From NCBI RefSeq assembly GCF_900100045.1, contig NZ_FNEA01000025.1:1-64000 (forward strand): a stretch of 64,000 nucleotides of DNA. The letters run 5' to 3'. A model generated the notes under the pieces. That model searched no databases, was not told the origin of the DNA, and saw nothing but the letters and a program-made list of their open reading frames with translations. Origin of the DNA: Paracoccus denitrificans (GTDB lineage: Bacteria > Pseudomonadota > Alphaproteobacteria > Rhodobacterales > Rhodobacteraceae). Within the stretch, counting starts at the first letter, position 1; each line of letters starts with the position of its first letter. Below, piece by piece: positions 1 through 8,739 of the stretch. Both the position numbers and the translations under genes were made by a program.

Positions 1-29
1 CCGGATCCGGCCCTTCAGGTCCCCGCCCT

Positions 30-1685
30 TCAGGTCATTGCCCGCGCCAGTTCCGCCGCCCGCGCACGCAGGGCGAACTTCTGGATCTTGCCGGTCGAGG
101 TCTTGGGCAGCGGCCCGAACACCACCCGCGACGGGCATTTGTAGCCCGCAAGCCCGGCGCGGCAATGCGCGATCAGGCCGGGCTCGGTCTCCTCGCCGCC
201 CTCGCGCAGCTCCACGAAGGCGCAGGGGGTCTCGCCCCATTTCTCGCTGGGCATGGCGACCACGGCGCAAAGCGCGACGGCGGGATGGCGGTAGAGCTGT
301 TCCTCGACCTCGATCGAGGAGATGTTCTCGCCGCCCGAGATGATGATGTCCTTGGAGCGGTCCTTGAGCTGGACATAGCCGTCGGGATGCATCACCGCCA
401 GGTCGCCGGAATGGAACCAGCCGCCGGCAAAGGCCGCCGCCGTGGCCTCGGGGTTCTTCAGATAGCCCTTCATCACCACATTGCCGCGAAACATCACCTC
501 GCCCAGCGTCCGGCCGTCGGCGGGCACGGGCTGCAGGGTTTCGGGGTCCATCACCGCCAGTTCGTCCAGCGACAGGTAGCGCACGCCCTGCCGGGCCTTG
601 CGCGCCGCCTGCCCGGAAGGCGGCAAGCCGTCCCAACCGGGATTCCATTCGTTCACCACGGCCGGGCCATAGGTCTCGGTCAGGCCGTAAAGATGGGTGA
701 CCCCGAAGCCGGCCTTCGCCATGGCCTGCAGCACCGTCTCGGGCGGCGGCGCGGCGGCGGTGTTGAACGTCACCTGCTGCGGAAAGCCGCGTTTCCGGTC
801 GGCCGCAGCGTTCAGCAGCGTGGACATAACGATGGGCGCCCCGCACAGATGCGTGACGCCGTGATCCGCGATGGCGTCGAAGATCGCCCCCGCCCGGACC
901 CAGCGCAGGCAGACCTGCGTGCCCGCCTGCACCGGCACCGTCCAGGGAAAGCACCAGCCGTTGCAGTGAAACATCGGCAGGGTCCACAGATAGACCGGAT
1001 GCCGGCCCATCCCGGCATGGATGACGTTGTTCAACGCCATCAGCGCCGCACCGCGATGGTGGTAGACGACGCCCTTGGGATTGCCGGTGGTCCCCGAGGT
1101 ATAGTTCAGCGAGATCGCGTCCCATTCGTCGCCGGGCGGGGTGGCGGCGAAATCCGGGTCGCCCTCGGCCAGCAGCTGCTCATAGTCGAGGCTGCCGATG
1201 GGTTCGCCCTTGGGATGGGGGGCATCGTCGGGATATTCGGCATCGTCGAAGTCGACGACCAGCGGCCGCACCCCGGCCAGGGCCAGCGCCTCGGCGGCCA
1301 TTGCCGAGAACTCGCGATCCACGATCAGGACGCGGCTTTCCGCGTGGTCCAGCTGGAACGCCACGGTGGCGGGATCGGAGCGGGTGTTGATCGAATGCAG
1401 CACCGCGCCCCCGGCCATCGGCACGCCGAAATGGGCGTGGATCATCGGCGGCGTGTTCGACAGCAGGACCGAGACGGTATCCCCCCGGCCGATCCCCCGG
1501 CCCAGCAGCGCCGAGGCCAGCCGGCAGCAATCGGCCCAGAGCCGGGCATAGCCGTGGCGCTGGCGGCCATGGATCACCGCCGGGTGGTCGGGATGGATCC
1601 GCGCCGTCCGCCGCAGATAGGATATGGGCGTCATCGGCTGGTGGTTGGCCGCCGCTCGTTCCAGCCCCTCGTCGTATTCGGTCAT
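30..1685 (-). CDS. Acyl-CoA synthetase (AMP-forming), DmdB/fatty-acyl ligase type
   Basis: This 551-residue adenylate-forming ligase would convert a carboxylic acid, ATP and CoA into an acyl-CoA in the cytoplasm. The phosphate-binding loop YTSGTTGNPKG lies near residue 195, GLTETYGP near 332, the SGDLA hinge near 428, GGENISS near 452 and the C-terminal catalytic lysine in STGK near 533. All core motifs of the family are intact and the length is normal. I start at the ATG at 1685, which has a GGGGGA ribosome site, rather than at in-frame codons upstream. It is the last gene of the long leftward operon, 39 nt after the rhodanese gene. It resembles the clade holding 3-methylmercaptopropionyl-CoA ligase (DmdB), but the substrate cannot be read from sequence. 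Confidence 0.9.
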   Translation of the reverse strand: MTEYDEGLERAAANHQPMTPISYLRRTARIHPDHPAVIHGRQRHGYARLWADCCRLASALLGRGIGRGDTVSVLLSNTPPMIHAHFGVPMAGGAVLHSINTRSDPATVAFQLDHAESRVLIVDREFSAMAAEALALAGVRPLVVDFDDAEYPDDAPHPKGEPIGSLDYEQLLAEGDPDFAATPPGDEWDAISLNYTSGTTGNPKGVVYHHRGAALMALNNVIHAGMGRHPVYLWTLPMFHCNGWCFPWTVPVQAGTQVCLRWVRAGAIFDAIADHGVTHLCGAPIVMSTLLNAAADRKRGFPQQVTFNTAAAPPPETVLQAMAKAGFGVTHLYGLTETYGPAVVNEWNPGWDGLPPSGQAARKARQGVRYLSLDELAVMDPETLQPVPADGRTLGEVMFRGNVVMKGYLKNPEATAAAFAGGWFHSGDLAVMHPDGYVQLKDRSKDIIISGGENISSIEVEEQLYRHPAVALCAVVAMPSEKWGETPCAFVELREGGEETEPGLIAHCRAGLAGYKCPSRVVFGPLPKTSTGKIQKFALRARAAELARAMT

Positions 1686-1724
1686 GCTTTTCCCCCTGAT
1701 CCGCCCGGATGCGTCGGACAATGC

Positions 1725-2117
1725 CTATCCCCTTGCCGGGCGTTCGGCCACCGGTTGGCCGGCCCTGCGCCATTCCCCGAAGCCGCCGCGCAGGGACCGC
1801 GCGTCCAGCCCCATCTCCTGCGCCACCCTCGCCGCCAGCAGCGAGCGCCAGCCCGAGGCGCAGTAGAACACATAGGTCCCGCCCTCGGCAAAGCGAGGCT
1901 TGTGATAGGGGCTGTCGGGGTCGATCCAGAACTCCAGCATCCCCCGCGGCGCGTGAAAGGCGCCGGGGATCAGCCCTTCGCGCTCAAGCTCGCGCGGGTC
2001 GCGGATATCGACCAGGACCACCTGCGGATCGTCCCGCATCCGGGCCGCCTCATCGACCGTGACCGATTGCACCACGGCCTCGGCCTCGGCCAGCAGCTGC
2101 TTGTAGCCGACAGCCAT
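1725..2117 (-). CDS. Single-domain rhodanese-like sulfurtransferase
   Basis: A 130-residue rhodanese-fold protein, likely moving sulfane sulfur through a persulfide on a cysteine. The fold is shown by VVLVDIRDPRE near residues 33-43 and the active loop CASGWRS with Cys86. No signal peptide is visible, so it should be cytoplasmic. Its ATG at 2117 lies 2 nt after the stop of the AhpD-like gene, so the two are co-transcribed. Together with the upstream S-oxide-reductase-type molybdoenzyme it suggests that sulfur chemistry takes part in this pathway, which is inference. Confidence 0.88.
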   Translation of the reverse strand: MAVGYKQLLAEAEAVVQSVTVDEAARMRDDPQVVLVDIRDPRELEREGLIPGAFHAPRGMLEFWIDPDSPYHKPRFAEGGTYVFYCASGWRSLLAARVAQEMGLDARSLRGGFGEWRRAGQPVAERPARG

Positions 2118-2119
2118 GC

Positions 2120-2698
2120 TCAGCGGCCCATCGTGTAGAATTCGTCGTTGGGCCGCATGCTGGACACGTTGGCCAGCCGGTTCGACATGCCGAAGAAGGC
2201 GGCGATGGCGGCGATGTCCCAGATGTCGTCCTCGTCGAAGCCGTGGCCGCGCAGGGTGGCGAAGTCGTCGTCCCCGACCTCTTGCGCGCGGGCCGAGACC
2301 TTCATGGCGAAATCCAGCATCGCCTTTTGCCGGGGCGTGATGTCGGCCTTGCGATAGTTGATCGCCACCTGGTCGGCGACCAGCGGGTTCTTGGCGCGGA
2401 TGCGCAGGATCGCGCCGTGGGCGATGACGCAATACTGGCACTGGTTCACGGTCGAGGTGGCCACCACGATCATCTCGCGCTCGGCCTTGGTCAGGTTGCC
2501 GGGGCGGTCCATCAGCGCGTCGTGATAGGCGAAGAAGGCACGGAATTCGTCCGGACGATGCGCCAGCGTCAGGAACACATTGGGGATGAAGCCGGATTTC
2601 TCCTGCACCGCCTCGATGCGGGTGCGGATATCCTCGGGCATGTCGGCAAGGCGGGGAACGGCAAAGCGGCTGACGGGGGTGTCGGCGGTTTCGGTCAT
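2120..2698 (-). CDS. AhpD-like peroxidase-related protein (CMD family)
   Basis: A 192-residue alpha-helical protein of the carboxymuconolactone decarboxylase/AhpD superfamily, in the group usually called uncharacterised peroxidase-related enzymes. It carries the redox motif CxxCxxxH as C87-Q-Y-C90-V-I-A-H94. In AhpD the two cysteines are the redox pair and the histidine assists. The start ATG at 2698 overlaps the stop of the molybdoenzyme gene by 4 nt, showing translational coupling. Its exact role is unknown; a thiol-disulfide or peroxide-handling function next to an oxotransferase is plausible. Confidence 0.87.
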   Translation of the reverse strand: MTETADTPVSRFAVPRLADMPEDIRTRIEAVQEKSGFIPNVFLTLAHRPDEFRAFFAYHDALMDRPGNLTKAEREMIVVATSTVNQCQYCVIAHGAILRIRAKNPLVADQVAINYRKADITPRQKAMLDFAMKVSARAQEVGDDDFATLRGHGFDEDDIWDIAAIAAFFGMSNRLANVSSMRPNDEFYTMGR

Positions 2699-5010
2699 GG
2701 GGTCTCCTCCAGGTCGGGCAGGATGTCTGCCAGTTGCGATTGATAGGTCCGCATCGGGTCGCGGTTGTCGCCGGCATGGGGGGCGACGCGGATCAGGCAG
2801 GTATGGGCGGAGCAGCCCTGCCCAAAGGCCGAGGTGCCGATGTCGAGCGTCAGCACATTGGGGTTGCCCGAGATTTCCGGGCCGTCCCCGACGGGCGTGA
2901 ACCAGGCCCCGGTCGGCAACACCGCAACGCCCGGCGCGGTGTCGCTGCTGATGCAGGCCGTGGCAAGGCAGGCGCCGCGCGCGTTCCACAGTCGCACCGT
3001 GGCGCCATCCACGATGCCGCGCGCCTGCGCATCGGCGGGGTTCAGCCGCAATTGCTCGCGCCCGTGGCGCTTGCCGGCCATGCTGGCGGCGCCGGTCTCC
3101 AGTTGGCTGTGCAGCCGCCCGGCCGGCTGGTGCGAGATCAGGTGCAACTCGTCCCCCCTTGCCTCGCCCAACCATTCGGCGGGCGGCAGCCAGGCCGGAT
3201 GCGCCGGGCAGTCGTCATGGTCCAGCCGCGCCAGCGTCTTGCTGCCCAGCACGATCCGCCCGCTTTCCGTGTCCAGCGCATTGCCCGCCGGGTCATGGCG
3301 AAAGCCGGCCAGATAGACATGGTTGCGCTGCACCGGAACCGGGGCATGGCCGCGTTCCCAGAAGGTCTCGAAATCCGGCATCAGGAAGCCATGCGCGCGC
3401 AGGGCATGGGTGCGGCTTTCATCGTAGAGATGCCGGATCCAGCCCATCTCGTCCCGGCCCTCGTTGAACTCGGGGCCGACGCCCAGCCGCTGGGCCAATG
3501 CGTCGAAGATGTCGAAATCCGAGCGCGACTGGCCCAGCGGCGCGATGGCCTGCCGCATGGCCAGGATCAGGTCGCAGCGCTTGTTGCCGGCCAGGTCGTT
3601 GCGCTCGATCGAGGTCGAGGCCGGCAGCACGATATCCGCCCGGCGCGCGGTCGCGGTCCACATCGGATCCTGGACGACGATCGTTTCTGGCCGGGTCCAT
3701 GCCTCGGACAGCCGGTTCAGGTCCTGATGGTGGTGGAAGGGATTGCCGCCCGCCCAATAGACTAGCCGGGTGTCGGGATAGTGCCGCGTCTCGCCCTGAT
3801 AGGTGAAGGGCGCGCCGGGGTTCAGCAGCATGTCGCTGATCCGTGCCACCGGGATGAAGCTGTCGATGGGCTTGACCCCCTGCGACATGCCCGGCGACTT
3901 GCCGACGGAAAAGGGCGCACCCACGCCGCCGAGTGAGCCGTAGCCGTAGCCGACCCCGCCGCCCGGCAGGCCGATCTGGCCCGCCACGGCTGCCAGCCCA
4001 AGCGCCGCCCAGAAGGGCTGCTCGCCATGATGGGCGCGTTGCAGGGCCCAGCTGACGGTCAGCATGCTGCGGCTGTCCACCAGCCGCAGCGCCAAGGCCC
4101 GGATCGCATTGGCGGGCAGGCCGGTGATGGCCGCGGCCCAGGCGGCGTCCTTGCGCTGTCCGTCCGGCTTGCCGCGCAGATAGGCCAGGAACTCGTCCGA
4201 GCCGCTGGTGCAGCGGGCAAGGAAATCGGCATCGTGCCGCCCGGCCATCACGATTTCGCCTGCCAGGCCCAGCATCAGCGCCGCGTCTGTATTGGGCCGG
4301 ATCGGCCACCATTCGGCGCCCACCCAATCCGGCAGGTCGTCGCGCAGCGGCGAGACATGGATCACCCGCACCCCGCGTTCCGCGATCCGGCGCAGATAGC
4401 CTTCCAGGTAATGTGCGCCGATGCCGCCGGCCTCGCTTTGCGCGGTGCGGGGCGACATGGCGCCGAAGACCACCAGCGTTTCCGTATTCTCGGCGATGTC
4501 GTCCAGCGTATTGGCCTGCCCGCCGCAGGCACGGTCGTCGCCCAGCACATGGCGCAGGATCACCGGCCCGGCGGCGATGGAATAGGTATCGACATGGCCG
4601 GTATAGCCGCCTGCCAGGTTCAGCATCCGTTTCAGCAGCGAAGAGGCATGATGGAACCGCCCGCAAGAGGTCCAGCCGTAGCTGCCGGCAAAGATCGCGG
4701 CATTGCCGAAGCTGCCTGCGACGCGCGCGATCTCGCCGGCGACCAGATCCAGCGCCTCGTCCCAGGGAACGGCCAGGAAACGCTCGCGGCCCCGGCCATG
4801 GCGGTCGCTGCCCTCGCGTTTGGCCAGCCAGCCTTCGCGCACCATGGGGCGCAGCACGCGGCGGTCGGGTTTCGCCCATTCGGCGACGGAATGGATGATG
4901 GCCGAGGGCGCGGGGTCCAGGGCCAGCGGTTCGACGCCTGCGATCCGCCCGTCCTCGACCAGGATCGTATAGGCGCCCCAATGGCTGCAATGCGGGATGC
5001 GGCGGATCAT
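2695..5010 (-). CDS. bisC: Molybdopterin S/N-oxide reductase, BisC/DMSO-reductase type
   Basis: A 771-residue bis-MGD molybdoenzyme, similar end to end to biotin sulfoxide reductase. It would reduce an S-oxide or N-oxide, or run as an oxotransferase on such a substrate. The motif SYGW gives Tyr111 and Trp113, and Ser144 in DTYS lies 31 residues after the Trp, the same spacing as the Mo-ligating Ser147 after Trp116 in Rhodobacter DMSO reductase. The C-terminal MGD-binding domain (HPAGRLHSQ-like, then NPADAQARGI and VRLWNARG) is complete. No twin-arginine signal or N-terminal iron-sulfur motif is present, so it should be cytoplasmic like BisC. It lies 12 nt after the ThDP enzyme gene and overlaps the next gene by 4 nt. 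The true substrate is unknown. Confidence 0.9.
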   Translation of the reverse strand: MIRRIPHCSHWGAYTILVEDGRIAGVEPLALDPAPSAIIHSVAEWAKPDRRVLRPMVREGWLAKREGSDRHGRGRERFLAVPWDEALDLVAGEIARVAGSFGNAAIFAGSYGWTSCGRFHHASSLLKRMLNLAGGYTGHVDTYSIAAGPVILRHVLGDDRACGGQANTLDDIAENTETLVVFGAMSPRTAQSEAGGIGAHYLEGYLRRIAERGVRVIHVSPLRDDLPDWVGAEWWPIRPNTDAALMLGLAGEIVMAGRHDADFLARCTSGSDEFLAYLRGKPDGQRKDAAWAAAITGLPANAIRALALRLVDSRSMLTVSWALQRAHHGEQPFWAALGLAAVAGQIGLPGGGVGYGYGSLGGVGAPFSVGKSPGMSQGVKPIDSFIPVARISDMLLNPGAPFTYQGETRHYPDTRLVYWAGGNPFHHHQDLNRLSEAWTRPETIVVQDPMWTATARRADIVLPASTSIERNDLAGNKRCDLILAMRQAIAPLGQSRSDFDIFDALAQRLGVGPEFNEGRDEMGWIRHLYDESRTHALRAHGFLMPDFETFWERGHAPVPVQRNHVYLAGFRHDPAGNALDTESGRIVLGSKTLARLDHDDCPAHPAWLPPAEWLGEARGDELHLISHQPAGRLHSQLETGAASMAGKRHGREQLRLNPADAQARGIVDGATVRLWNARGACLATACISSDTAPGVAVLPTGAWFTPVGDGPEISGNPNVLTLDIGTSAFGQGCSAHTCLIRVAPHAGDNRDPMRTYQSQLADILPDLEETP

Positions 5011-5022
5011 GGCTGGCCCCCT

Positions 5023-6567
5023 TCAGACCACGGCTTCGATCAGGAACGGTCCCTTGCGCGACATGGCGGAACGCAGCAGGTCGAAGAAGGCTTCGGCGGT
5101 ATCGGCCCGGGCCGCCTCGACCCCCATGCCGTTCGCGATGCGCACCCAGTCCAGCGCCGGATCGTCCAGGTCCAGCATCCGCCGGGCATTTTCGCCGGGG
5201 GCACCCGCGCCGACGTTCTGCAACTCTCCATGCAGGATCTTGTAGAGGCGGTTGGCAAAGACGATGGTCACCACGTCCAGCCGCTCTCGCGCCTGCGTCC
5301 ACAGGCCCTGCACCGTATACATGCCGCTGCCGTCGGCTTGCAGCCCGATCACCTTGCGGTCGGGGCAAGCCACGGCGGCGCCGGTGGCCATGGGGATGCC
5401 CTCGCCGATGGAGCCGCCGGTCAGTTGCAGGAAATCATGCGGCGCGGCGCCATGGGTCGAGCGGAAGAAGTCCCGCCCCGAGGTTATGGATTCGTCGCAG
5501 ACGATGGCGTCTTGCGGCATCAGATGCGCCAGCGCGATGGCGATGGCGTCCGGGGTCAGCGCGCCGCCGGGCATGTCCGGCGCGCCGTGTTCCGCCAGTC
5601 GCGGGGCAGGGGCCAGGCCGGTTTCCCCGGCCAGCGCGGCGATGGCGGCGGGCAGGTCATCGTCTGCGTCCGCCATGGCGATCACCCGGCAACCTTCGGG
5701 CAGCATCGAGCCGGGCTTGCCGGGATAGGCGAAGAAGCCGACCGGGGCATTGGCGCCGATCAGCACCAGTTGCTCGGTTTCGGCGAAGGTCGCCAGCGCC
5801 TGGTCGATGACATACGGAACGCGGTCCAGCGCCACCCGGCCCGCGCCGCGCTGCATCCGGGCATTGGCCTGCTGCGCCATGACGCGGGCATCGGTCTTTT
5901 GTGCGATACGGTCCAGCATCTCGGTCTGTGGCGCGCGCAGGGCGCGGCCGGTGACGAGGATGGTGGTGCGCTTGCCATTGCGCAGTGCCTCGGCCGCCTC
6001 GCGGATGCGGGCGGGATCGGGCGCGGCGGGGGCGGCGGGAACCACCGCTGCCGGGACCGGGGCCGAGGTCTCGGTCCAGGCGGCGTCGGCATGCAGGATC
6101 AGCGTGGCGATGCCGCCCGCGCCGGCCCGCGCCGCCGCGATGGCCTCGGCGGTGCGTTGGCCCACGGCCTCGGCGGTCTCGGCCCGGCCGATCCAATGCG
6201 ACATCGGCCGGGCGAGGCTGTCGATGTCGCTGGTCAGCGGCGCGTCGAGGGCCAGGTGGCAGGTCGCATGGTCGCCCACCACGTTGACCATGGGCGAGCG
6301 CGCGCGCCGCGCGTTGTGCATGTTGGCAAGCCCGTTCGCCAGGCCGGGGCCGAGATGCAGGAGGGTCGCTGCGGGTTTCTCGGCCATGCGCGCATAACCG
6401 TCGGCGGCGCCGGTCACCACGCCCTCGAACAGGCCCAGCACGCAGCGCATCCGCGGCTGGCGGTCCAGCGCCGCGACGAAATGCATCTCGGAGGTGCCGG
6501 GATTGGCGAAGCAGGTGTCGATGCCGTTCGCCAGCAGGGTTTCGCACAGAAGATCGGCGCCGTTCAT
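5023..6567 (-). CDS. Thiamine-diphosphate-dependent enzyme, acetolactate synthase/benzoylformate decarboxylase-like
   Basis: A 514-residue ThDP enzyme with the three-domain layout of acetolactate synthase and 2-keto acid decarboxylases. The catalytic glutamate is Glu48 in LFEGVVTGAADGYARM, and the cofactor motif runs from ADGSGMYT near residue 410 to an Asn about 27 residues later. FAD-binding residues cannot be judged by eye. The ATG at 6567 overlaps the kinase stop by 4 nt. It is somewhat shorter than acetolactate synthase (about 560-590), which favours a decarboxylase or lyase of a 2-keto acid made by the neighbouring dehydrogenase. Databases often label this clade acetolactate synthase large subunit; no small subunit is nearby. 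Confidence 0.87.
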   Translation of the reverse strand: MNGADLLCETLLANGIDTCFANPGTSEMHFVAALDRQPRMRCVLGLFEGVVTGAADGYARMAEKPAATLLHLGPGLANGLANMHNARRARSPMVNVVGDHATCHLALDAPLTSDIDSLARPMSHWIGRAETAEAVGQRTAEAIAAARAGAGGIATLILHADAAWTETSAPVPAAVVPAAPAAPDPARIREAAEALRNGKRTTILVTGRALRAPQTEMLDRIAQKTDARVMAQQANARMQRGAGRVALDRVPYVIDQALATFAETEQLVLIGANAPVGFFAYPGKPGSMLPEGCRVIAMADADDDLPAAIAALAGETGLAPAPRLAEHGAPDMPGGALTPDAIAIALAHLMPQDAIVCDESITSGRDFFRSTHGAAPHDFLQLTGGSIGEGIPMATGAAVACPDRKVIGLQADGSGMYTVQGLWTQARERLDVVTIVFANRLYKILHGELQNVGAGAPGENARRMLDLDDPALDWVRIANGMGVEAARADTAEAFFDLLRSAMSRKGPFLIEAVV

Positions 6568-8054
6568 GGGGTCTCCATCAGTTTTTCGGCCTGTTCGCGC
6601 AGATCGGAGAGCGGTTCCCAGAACGGGGACACGGCCTCCAGCAGGGTGGCGAACAGACGGTATTTGTCTTCGGCATAGGCTGCGACGGGGCCGGGGTCGG
6701 GCGCAAGGCCGTGCCCGGTCAAACCGACCCATGGCGCGGGGTCGCGGGCGTCCAGCAGGAAGCGCGCGGCGATGGCGGCAAGGCCGCGCAGGCCGGCATG
6801 GCTGCCGGGACTGCGCTGCACCGTGCAGCCGGTGACGGTCGCAAGGAACTGGGCGAAATGTTCGTCGCCCGCCAACCCGCCGCCCAGCGACAAGGCACCA
6901 CCGGGCGCGCCCATCACCGCGTGGCTGGCGCGGGTGACGAAGGCCAGCGCCTCGCGCCCCGCCCAGGCAATTTGCGCGGGCGTGGCGGCTGCGGTCAGGC
7001 CGATGATCGCGCCCGAGGCATGGGGGTCGGTCCAGGGTGCGCGCTCTCCGCCCGGTTCAAGGAAGGGGTGCAGGATCAGGGCGGAATAATCCGGCGCGGG
7101 TGCGGCGGGCAGGTCGGCAAAGCGGCGCGACAGGTGATGCAGCAGCGTGGCGCCATTGAAGCAAGGATGAAAGCACAGATAGCCCGACCCCAGAGCGAAT
7201 TGCTGGATCATCGCGCCGGCGGGAGCCTGCGGCATGGCGGTCGGGTCGTCCAGCAGGCAGGCATGGATCGCGCTGGTGCCGAAGATCGAGGCGCGGCCGA
7301 CGCCGGCCCGGCTGCCCAGCCCCAGCCCGATCAGTGTCGCCTGCACATCGCCCGGTCCCAGCAGCACCGGCAGGCCCGGCGGCAGGCCGGTCGCTTCGGC
7401 AGCGGCTTGGGACAGCTCGGCCCGTGCCGCGCCGACGGGGGTCAGGTCGGGCAGCAGATCGGCTCCGCGCGACAGGCCAAGGCTTTCCGCCACCACCGGC
7501 GCCAGCGCGCCGCTGCGCCAGTCGCCCCAGACCGGCAGCAGCGCCGTCGGCTCGGCCATCAGCCGCCCGGTCAGCGCCAGGAACAGCCATTCCTTCGCCC
7601 GCAGGGCATGGGCGATGCGGGCATGGCGGGTGGGGTCGTTTTGCTGAAGCCACAGAAGCTGCAGGCTGGCCGAGGCGGCGGTCGGCCGCGTCCCGGTCGC
7701 CGCCTGCACCGCGTCCAGCGCCGGCGCCATCGCGGCCACCAACCCGCGCGCCCGTCCGTCGAGCCAGGTCAGCGCCCGTCCGACCGGCTGGCCACCCGCA
7801 TCCACCGGCCAGAGCCCGTCGCCCTGCCCGGTGACGATCAGCCCCGCGAAGGGCTCCGTCACCTGCGCCGCGCAATCGTGCAGCACGGACAGCGCTTCGG
7901 CGCGCGTGCGGTGCATGTCCTGTTCGACCCGCGCGCCCTCGCGTTGCAGCGCGCCGTTCGGGCGCTCGGCCTGGGCCAGGAGGCGCCCGCCGCCGTCGAA
8001 GGCCGCCGCCTTGACCGAGGTCGTGCCGGAATCGAGGCAAAGCAGAACAGCCAT
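6564..8054 (-). CDS. FGGY-family carbohydrate kinase
   Basis: A 496-residue sugar or polyol kinase of the xylulokinase/LyxK type. The N-terminal phosphate motif LCLDSGTTSVK (residues 5-15), the substrate/ATP region GPGDVQATLIGLGLG and the adenosine loop SLGGGLAGDEHF are all visible, and the length is typical. It should phosphorylate a small sugar or sugar acid for the class II aldolase whose gene it overlaps by 1 nt (TGATG). The ATG at 8054 is favoured over an upstream in-frame alternative because it begins the conserved MAVLLCLDSGTT segment and gives the tight overlap. Confidence 0.9.
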   Translation of the reverse strand: MAVLLCLDSGTTSVKAAAFDGGGRLLAQAERPNGALQREGARVEQDMHRTRAEALSVLHDCAAQVTEPFAGLIVTGQGDGLWPVDAGGQPVGRALTWLDGRARGLVAAMAPALDAVQAATGTRPTAASASLQLLWLQQNDPTRHARIAHALRAKEWLFLALTGRLMAEPTALLPVWGDWRSGALAPVVAESLGLSRGADLLPDLTPVGAARAELSQAAAEATGLPPGLPVLLGPGDVQATLIGLGLGSRAGVGRASIFGTSAIHACLLDDPTAMPQAPAGAMIQQFALGSGYLCFHPCFNGATLLHHLSRRFADLPAAPAPDYSALILHPFLEPGGERAPWTDPHASGAIIGLTAAATPAQIAWAGREALAFVTRASHAVMGAPGGALSLGGGLAGDEHFAQFLATVTGCTVQRSPGSHAGLRGLAAIAARFLLDARDPAPWVGLTGHGLAPDPGPVAAYAEDKYRLFATLLEAVSPFWEPLSDLREQAEKLMETP

Positions 8055-8731
8055 CAGGACGCCTGGCGCAGCCCTTCCAGCGCGGCGCTGCTTTGCTGGC
8101 CATAGGTCTTGAACTTGACCAGGACTTCGGCGATCTGCTCGTCCGACAGCACCGGCGGCTCGCCCAGGGGCAAGCACAGCAGGTATTGCCTGGCCAGTTC
8201 CTCGACCGTGACGGCCAGCGCCAGTGCACGGGCGATAGTGGCATGGGCGGCGATGACGCCGTGATGCGCCATCAGGCAGGCGCGGCGCCCCTCCAGCGCG
8301 GCGACCACGCGGTCGGCCAGTTCCTGCGTGCCGAACAGTTCATAGGGTGCGCAGCGGATGCTGTTGCCGCCGGCGGCGGCGATGACGTAATGGATCGCAG
8401 GGATTTCGCGCCCCAGGATCGACAGCGCCGTGGCATGGGTCGAATGGGTATGCACCACCGCGTTCAGGTCGGGCCGCGCCTGCAGGATGTCGCGATGAAA
8501 GCGCCATTCGGACGAGGGCTGGACCGCGCCTTCATAGGTCGCGTCCCAGTTCATCGCCACGACATGTTCCGGTTGCAGCTTGTCATAGGGGATGCCGGTG
8601 GGCGAGATCAGGAAGCCGTCGCCGTAACGGACGCTGATATTGCCCGAGGTGCCCTTGTTGATGCCCAGCCGGTTCATGGCGCGGCAGGATTCGATCAGCT
8701 CAAGACGCAGGGCGCGTTCTTCGTCGGTCAT
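8054..8731 (-). CDS. Class II aldolase/adducin family protein (FucA-like)
   Basis: A 225-residue zinc aldolase or epimerase close in layout to L-fuculose-1-phosphate aldolase. The zinc histidines His94 and His96 (VVHTHSTHA) and His156/157 (MAHHGV), and the acid/base Glu75 (PSSEW), match FucA in order and position. GTSGNISVR near residue 27 is the phosphate-binding loop. With the adjacent FGGY kinase it forms a kinase-aldolase pair for a phosphorylated sugar or sugar acid. I start at ATG 8731; a GTG four codons upstream would overlap the preceding gene by 4 nt and is possible. Confidence 0.9.
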   Translation of the reverse strand: MTDEERALRLELIESCRAMNRLGINKGTSGNISVRYGDGFLISPTGIPYDKLQPEHVVAMNWDATYEGAVQPSSEWRFHRDILQARPDLNAVVHTHSTHATALSILGREIPAIHYVIAAAGGNSIRCAPYELFGTQELADRVVAALEGRRACLMAHHGVIAAHATIARALALAVTVEELARQYLLCLPLGEPPVLSDEQIAEVLVKFKTYGQQSSAALEGLRQAS

Positions 8732-8739
8732 GGGATGCC

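Noticed and set aside
11-36. Direct repeat of 11 bases (CCCTTCAGGTC) at the left edge as an attachment site
   Set aside because: It is very short, overlaps the acyl-CoA ligase stop and has no integrase or mobile gene nearby.
4027-6678. 883-residue plus-strand open frame opposite the molybdoenzyme and ThDP genes
   Set aside because: Composition is that of an antisense shadow and both opposite genes have intact family motifs and coupled starts.
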